Shown: in pieces, positions 13,986 through 14,265 of the stretch
How positions within the stretch are numbered: the first letter of the stretch is position 1
Layout: each line of letters begins with the position of its first letter
Assembly (NCBI GenBank): GCA_034431495.1
Contig: DAOUDB010000094.1
Coordinates: 1-14,265 of the forward strand
Source of the DNA: Roseilinea sp034431495
GTDB taxonomy: Bacteria; Chloroflexota; Anaerolineae; J036; Brachytrichaceae
DNA: 14,265 bases
Direction of reading: 5' to 3'
Program-made: the position numbers and the translations under genes
Notes under the pieces: generated by a model
The model's input: the letters and a program-made list of their open reading frames with translations, nothing else
What the model was told of the DNA's origin: nothing
The model's database searches: none

Positions 13986-14058
13986 CAGGGCAGGCAGGAC
14001 TCGAACCCACAACCTACCGTTTTGGAGACGGTGGCTCTACCTATTGAGCTACTGCCCT
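13986..14058 (-). tRNA. tRNA-Trp (anticodon CCA)
   Basis: Cloverleaf read by eye on the minus strand: acceptor AGGGCAG/CTGCCCT, D-arm GCTCAATAGGTAGAGC, anticodon stem ACCGT/ACGGT with the 7-nt loop CTCCAAA (anticodon CCA), T-loop TTCGAGT, discriminator G. The genome continues CCT instead of CCA, so the 3' CCA must be added enzymatically. Position between tuf and secE is the usual place of a tRNA-Trp in many bacteria. Confidence 0.96.
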
Positions 14059-14064
14059 ACAGAC

Positions 14065-14139
14065 GATTTTGGATTTTGAACCCAAGATTGCCGATTTGCT
14101 CGCAACGCAATCCGATCCGAAATCCAAAATCGGAAATCC
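14065..14139. repeat. Inverted heptamer arrays (GATTTTG) between tuf and tRNA-Trp
   Basis: Left arm, 14065-14099: GATTTTG, GATTTTG, a diverged AACCCAA, GATTGCC, GATTTGC. Loop of 7 nt. Right arm, 14107-14139: GCAATCC, a 5-nt GATCC, GAAATCC, AAAATCG, GAAATCC. CGATTTTGGATTT at 14064-14076 pairs perfectly with 14120-14132 (13 bp). It fills the 85-bp gap. Confidence 0.85.
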
Positions 14140-14143
14140 AGAC

Positions 14144-14265
14144 TTACTCCTGCACCTTGGTGATGGTCCCGGCCCCCACCGTCAGGCCGCCTTCCCGGAT
14201 CGCAAACCGCGACCCCTGCTCCAGCGCCACCGGCGTGATCAACTTCACCCTCATGTTCACGTTGT
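14144..14265 (-). CDS. tuf: Elongation factor Tu, C-terminal 40 residues; runs off the right edge
   Basis: GTPase that brings aminoacyl-tRNA to the ribosome. The visible end reads NVNMRVKLITPVALEQGSRFAIREGGLTVGAGTITKVQE and stop TAA, which is domain 3 of EF-Tu with the universal RFAIREGG and TVGAG motifs. The GTP-binding domain lies outside the window. Confidence 0.95.
   Translation of the reverse strand, partial: NVNMRVKLITPVALEQGSRFAIREGGLTVGAGTITKVQE

Overview
The window (about 60% G+C by eye) reads as a chromosomal segment of a Chloroflexota bacterium, probably Anaerolineae-like. The main grounds are the gene order tuf - tRNA-Trp - secE - nusG - rplK - rplA - rplJ - rplL, a NusG with a long acidic N-terminal extension, and intergenic gaps full of heptamer and palindromic repeats. 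The phylum call is inference from gene content; no marker was searched.

Left end (1-2127, minus strand): the 5' part of a family 5 uracil-DNA glycosylase lies downstream of a two-domain ECF-type ABC ATPase. At 2128-2282 is a divergent control region. It holds a plus-strand sigma70-type promoter (TTGACA, 17 bp, TACACT) with a GAAC-N4-GTTC operator inside its spacer and a second copy 30 bp further on. Both fit the LexA/SOS box of Gram-positive bacteria. This promoter drives a short, membrane-segment-free FtsK/SpoIIIE-type motor (2283-3251) followed after 15 bp by a two-TM protein of unknown function (3267-3749). I regard this apparently DNA-damage-controlled motor plus membrane-protein pair as the most interesting system here.

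Middle (3771-10069, minus strand): a lipoprotein peptide-binding protein, a hairpin terminator that probably attenuates, two Dpp/Opp-type permeases that abut as TGAATG, and then a phytoene-desaturase-family oxidoreductase. No transporter ATPase of the matching type is present. Upstream of the binding protein is a FemA/B/X-type peptidoglycan bridge aminoacyltransferase.

Right end (10203-14265, minus strand): the translation and transcription cluster, read from right to left: the 3' end of tuf, tRNA-Trp(CCA), secE, nusG, rplK, rplA, an L10 leader with its own promoter and attenuator hairpin, rplJ (TTG start, 10-base Shine-Dalgarno), rplL and a strong terminator. rpoB does not follow. Four gaps in this cluster carry arrays of five 7-bp units (35 nt each), three of them facing an inverted heptamer array. 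The heptamer families differ between gaps. One array runs into rplK and supplies its last codons and stop. A 12-bp perfect palindrome sits between tRNA-Trp and secE.
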